A stretch of 64,000 bases of DNA from positions 744,001 through 808,000 of the forward strand of contig RSEE01000013.1 in assembly GCA_003971905.1 (NCBI GenBank), written 5' to 3'. Under the pieces are notes generated by a model, which saw only the letters and a list, made by a program, of their open reading frames with translations, did no database searches and was not told the origin of the DNA. Made by a program: the position numbers and the translations under genes. Positions 61,797-64,000 of the stretch are shown here, in pieces. Source of the stretch: Moniliella sp. 'wahieum'. Lineage: Eukaryota; Basidiomycota; Moniliellomycetes; Moniliellales; Moniliellaceae. Each line of letters begins with the position of its first letter. The first letter of the stretch is position 1.

Positions 61797-64000
61797 CCCC
61801 GCTGACCGGAGGGCCCAGTCATGTGGACTGGATCCATCTCCTCGACGCGGAGTTGAGCAAGATGGCTTGTCCGGGCGGGACGGCCGAGAGGCTTGGTGAG
61901 GACGTCCGCTGGGTTCCTTTCGCCGGGGATGTGTCAAGATGGCCTCGCCGAGTCCACGTGTTGCCGTACATTGTGGTACCGGATCTTCAGCTCTCGGACT
62001 TGCCGGTGCTGCCAAATTTGTGGGCGAGATCGACGACAGACTTATGTCGCAATACCCAATGAATGGGTGTACCCTCGCCGATGGCCCCAAGCTCGATCAT
62101 GATGTTCTTGACATAGTTGGCGTCCCAGTCATCATATCCTGCCGTATAGCGGCGGCGGTACTGGTAACGCTCTTCGGCTGAAATGGATCGCACGACACCG
62201 GCACACCGTACACCATCAGTAGGCATCCGATGTGGAGCGTGCCTGGATGGGATCTCCCGCCAAGTCGGAATCTGTATACAGCGCAAATGGCCGGTGCATC
62301 TGATGTTGGGGTCAACCTCAGGCCCTTTCCTCGAGTATGGACAGGTAGCGAAGGAAGTCATCGACTGCTTGATGATGCTGCTGCTGCATGGGTCGGCAGC
62401 GGCTCTGCTGAGGGGCCGTGATAGCGAAGAGTCAGGCCGGCCCATTCGTTGCAGCCCACAGTCCCGATCCGATCTTCCCCTGATATGCCTTGCGCAAGGC
62501 TGGGAGGGATGGGGGTTCAGGGTCGGCACGGGGCGGTATCATCCGTACGGGATGTGGGAGAGTCCGGATCCACGGGGCTTTGATGTGGTGCTTTGCCACC
62601 ACTTCCTCGATGAACTTTGGTTGGCTCAGGTACAGCTCCCCACCGATCCGATCGTATTGGCATCCCAGGTGGTAGTGAAGGGGACCGTTACCACGAACAT
62701 CAATGTGTGTGTTTATCTCGGCCATAAACTCCTCGTACTTTTGGTGTGACTTGCATGCGAGGAGCAGATCGTCGGTGTGGACCGCCAGGAGGATCTGCTC
62801 ACCCGGTGGTGCAGCGCGCACGAACAAGCAGGGCTCGGTCAAGCTTTGCGTGAAGCCGAGCTTGTCACGCAGCAGGTTCCGGATGTATCGTGCCCAGTTT
62901 GCTCCGCTCTGATGTAGCCCGTATAGACTCTTCTTGAGACGCCACACGCGACCACCCGCTTCGGGGAAGTAGGGGGGTGGGCGGATGTAGACTGCTTCTT
63001 CGAGGGGGGCGTTCAGGTACGCTGCATTGACGTCCGCCGAGAAGAGGCCAAACTTATACTTCTCGGCCAGCACGACGAGGGTCAGGATGGCAGGTGTGCG
63101 CACCGATGGTGCGAACGTCTGGCCCCAAGTCTCGGCCGATTGTTGGTGTCCGCCCGCGACAAAGCGCGCGCGGTGGCGCAGGAACCGGCCCTCGGCGTCC
63201 GTCTTTGTGGTGATGCGCCATAGTCCTATGAGGATTTGTGCACCCGGTGGTGGGTACGTAGCCTCGTAGGTGCCGTATCGCGCGAGTGTGGCCACCTCGT
63301 CGGCCATAGCCTGCTTGACCATGGCAAAGGAGGGGTGAGTCTCGAGACCCTTGAGCGTCTTGGGAGCGAGGGGTACGCCATCCTTGGTGAGCTGAACCGT
63401 GTCCGGGTGGATGGGTGCGCTGAGAGCAGTCATGGCGGCGTATTCGGGAGGTTGAACTGTGTCGGCAAACGGGGGGGCGGATGTGTCAGGTAGGGGGCGG
63501 GCGATGCCGATCTCTGGTGCGGCGCAGTGGGGCGTGGCGGCTGCAGCACGAGCATGGTAGGTCGTGTCGGTGGGGTCGTCAGCGATTGGGAGTGTGTGCA
63601 GGTCGAGGGAGGTGCGGGTGGTGCGCTGGCGGAGGGGGTAGCGGCGCGGAGGGGGGGTGGTGGTGGGAGCGGGTGTCTGGGGTGTGGCGGCGGTTCGGGG
63701 CATGGGTGCTGCCGCGGCTGGCGGAGTAGGGTTAGCGTCTTTTTCACTGTCGATTTTAATTTGAGGTGATTTGGAGATGTCGGGTGGGAAGTGGTCGGGG
63801 TGGAGATGGGGGTAGATGGCGTTGCCCCATTTGTACGGTTTCGACCAGCGGTAGGTGAAGGTACCCAGGGATGGTTGGTATGTGGCGAAGAGCCATCCCT
63901 TTGATCCGCGCTGATGGTGGTATCCTACCAGCATACCTTCCTCTGCCCGCGCGCTGAGCTTGTGCTCGCGGCGTGACTCGGGCAGATGGAGGTATGCAAC
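61797..64000 (-). mobile_element. Ty1/copia LTR retrotransposon, 3' part of pol, cut by the window edge
   Basis: A fossil or recently active LTR element on the minus strand. From the right edge inward it shows the integrase C-terminal region (GYHHQRGSKGWLF), a Pro-rich linker (PPPRRYPLRQRTTRTSLDLH), a copia-type reverse transcriptase (HRARFVAGGHQQ; FSADVNAAYLNAPLEEAVYI; SLYGLHQSGANWARYI; LAVHTDDLLLACKS with the active-site DD) and the RNase H region ending in an HIPGERNPAD/VLTKPLG-type terminus. The order integrase before reverse transcriptase identifies copia rather than gypsy. The main frame covers 62432-63934 without interruption; the RNase H part appears broken, with about two or three breaks in all. 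This suggests a young copy. Confidence 0.9.

Noticed and set aside
1-64000. Widespread pseudogenisation
   Set aside because: The broken genes are essential and conserved on both sides of each break, and breaks favour homopolymers; sequence error is the simpler explanation.

Overview
The window looks like nuclear DNA of a basidiomycete fungus, most likely a yeast-like lineage near Ustilaginomycotina. The evidence is GC-rich, gene-dense DNA, short introns (roughly 50 to 200 bases, donors GTACGT, GTAAGT or GTATGT, acceptors YAG) with zero to two per gene, a fungal gene set (TOM22, MMS19, PANB, MIC10, frataxin, CYC2-like, SFT2, PAN3, TIM44, ornithine monooxygenase) and a Ty1/copia element. The class-level placement is inference; basidiomycete is firmer.

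Layout. 0.2-7 kb: TOM22 (+), MMS19 (-), mitochondrial ketopantoate hydroxymethyltransferase (+). 7-11 kb: a two-span nuclear-pore-like protein (+), MIC10 (-), LSM4 (-). 11-16 kb: two long disordered unidentified proteins (-). 16-21 kb: a CYC2-like mitochondrial flavoprotein (-), frataxin (+), a small orphan protein (-). 21-26.4 kb: a flavin-reductase-like protein (-), tRNA-Ala(AGC) (+), an F-BAR/RhoGAP protein (-). 27-31.5 kb: a disordered protein (-), the SNARE VTI1 (+), a CTR copper transporter (-), SFT2 (-). 31.8-38.8 kb: PAN3 (+), TIM44 (-), a basic unidentified protein (-). 40.5-48.7 kb: a very large class 3 lipase (+) and a bZIP factor (-). 48.7-52.7 kb: almost 4 kb without a recognisable gene, holding palindromes, short repeats and GATA-type sites. 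52.7-59 kb: L-ornithine N5-monooxygenase (siderophore pathway), a cytochrome P450 and an alpha/beta hydrolase, all (+). 59.5-60.7 kb: a single-pass membrane protein (-). 61.5-64 kb: the 3' half of a copia retrotransposon (-), cut by the right edge.

How the genes relate. Several products act in mitochondria: protein import (TOM22, TIM44), cristae shape (MIC10), iron-sulfur assembly (frataxin), cytochrome c haem attachment (CYC2-like) and pantothenate synthesis (PANB). A second thread is iron and copper: MMS19, frataxin, the CTR transporter and the siderophore enzyme. The most attractive regulatory signal is a perfect ATCTGATAA, the binding word of fungal iron-responsive GATA repressors, about 0.83 kb upstream of the siderophore gene.

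A caution governs the whole annotation. Almost every conserved gene changes reading frame one to a dozen or more times, often at homopolymers, although most are single-copy housekeeping genes whose conserved blocks are well preserved on both sides of each break. This is best explained by uncorrected insertion/deletion errors in the assembly, not gene decay. Host gene coordinates therefore give outer limits, and exon joins are approximate except where splice sites are stated.
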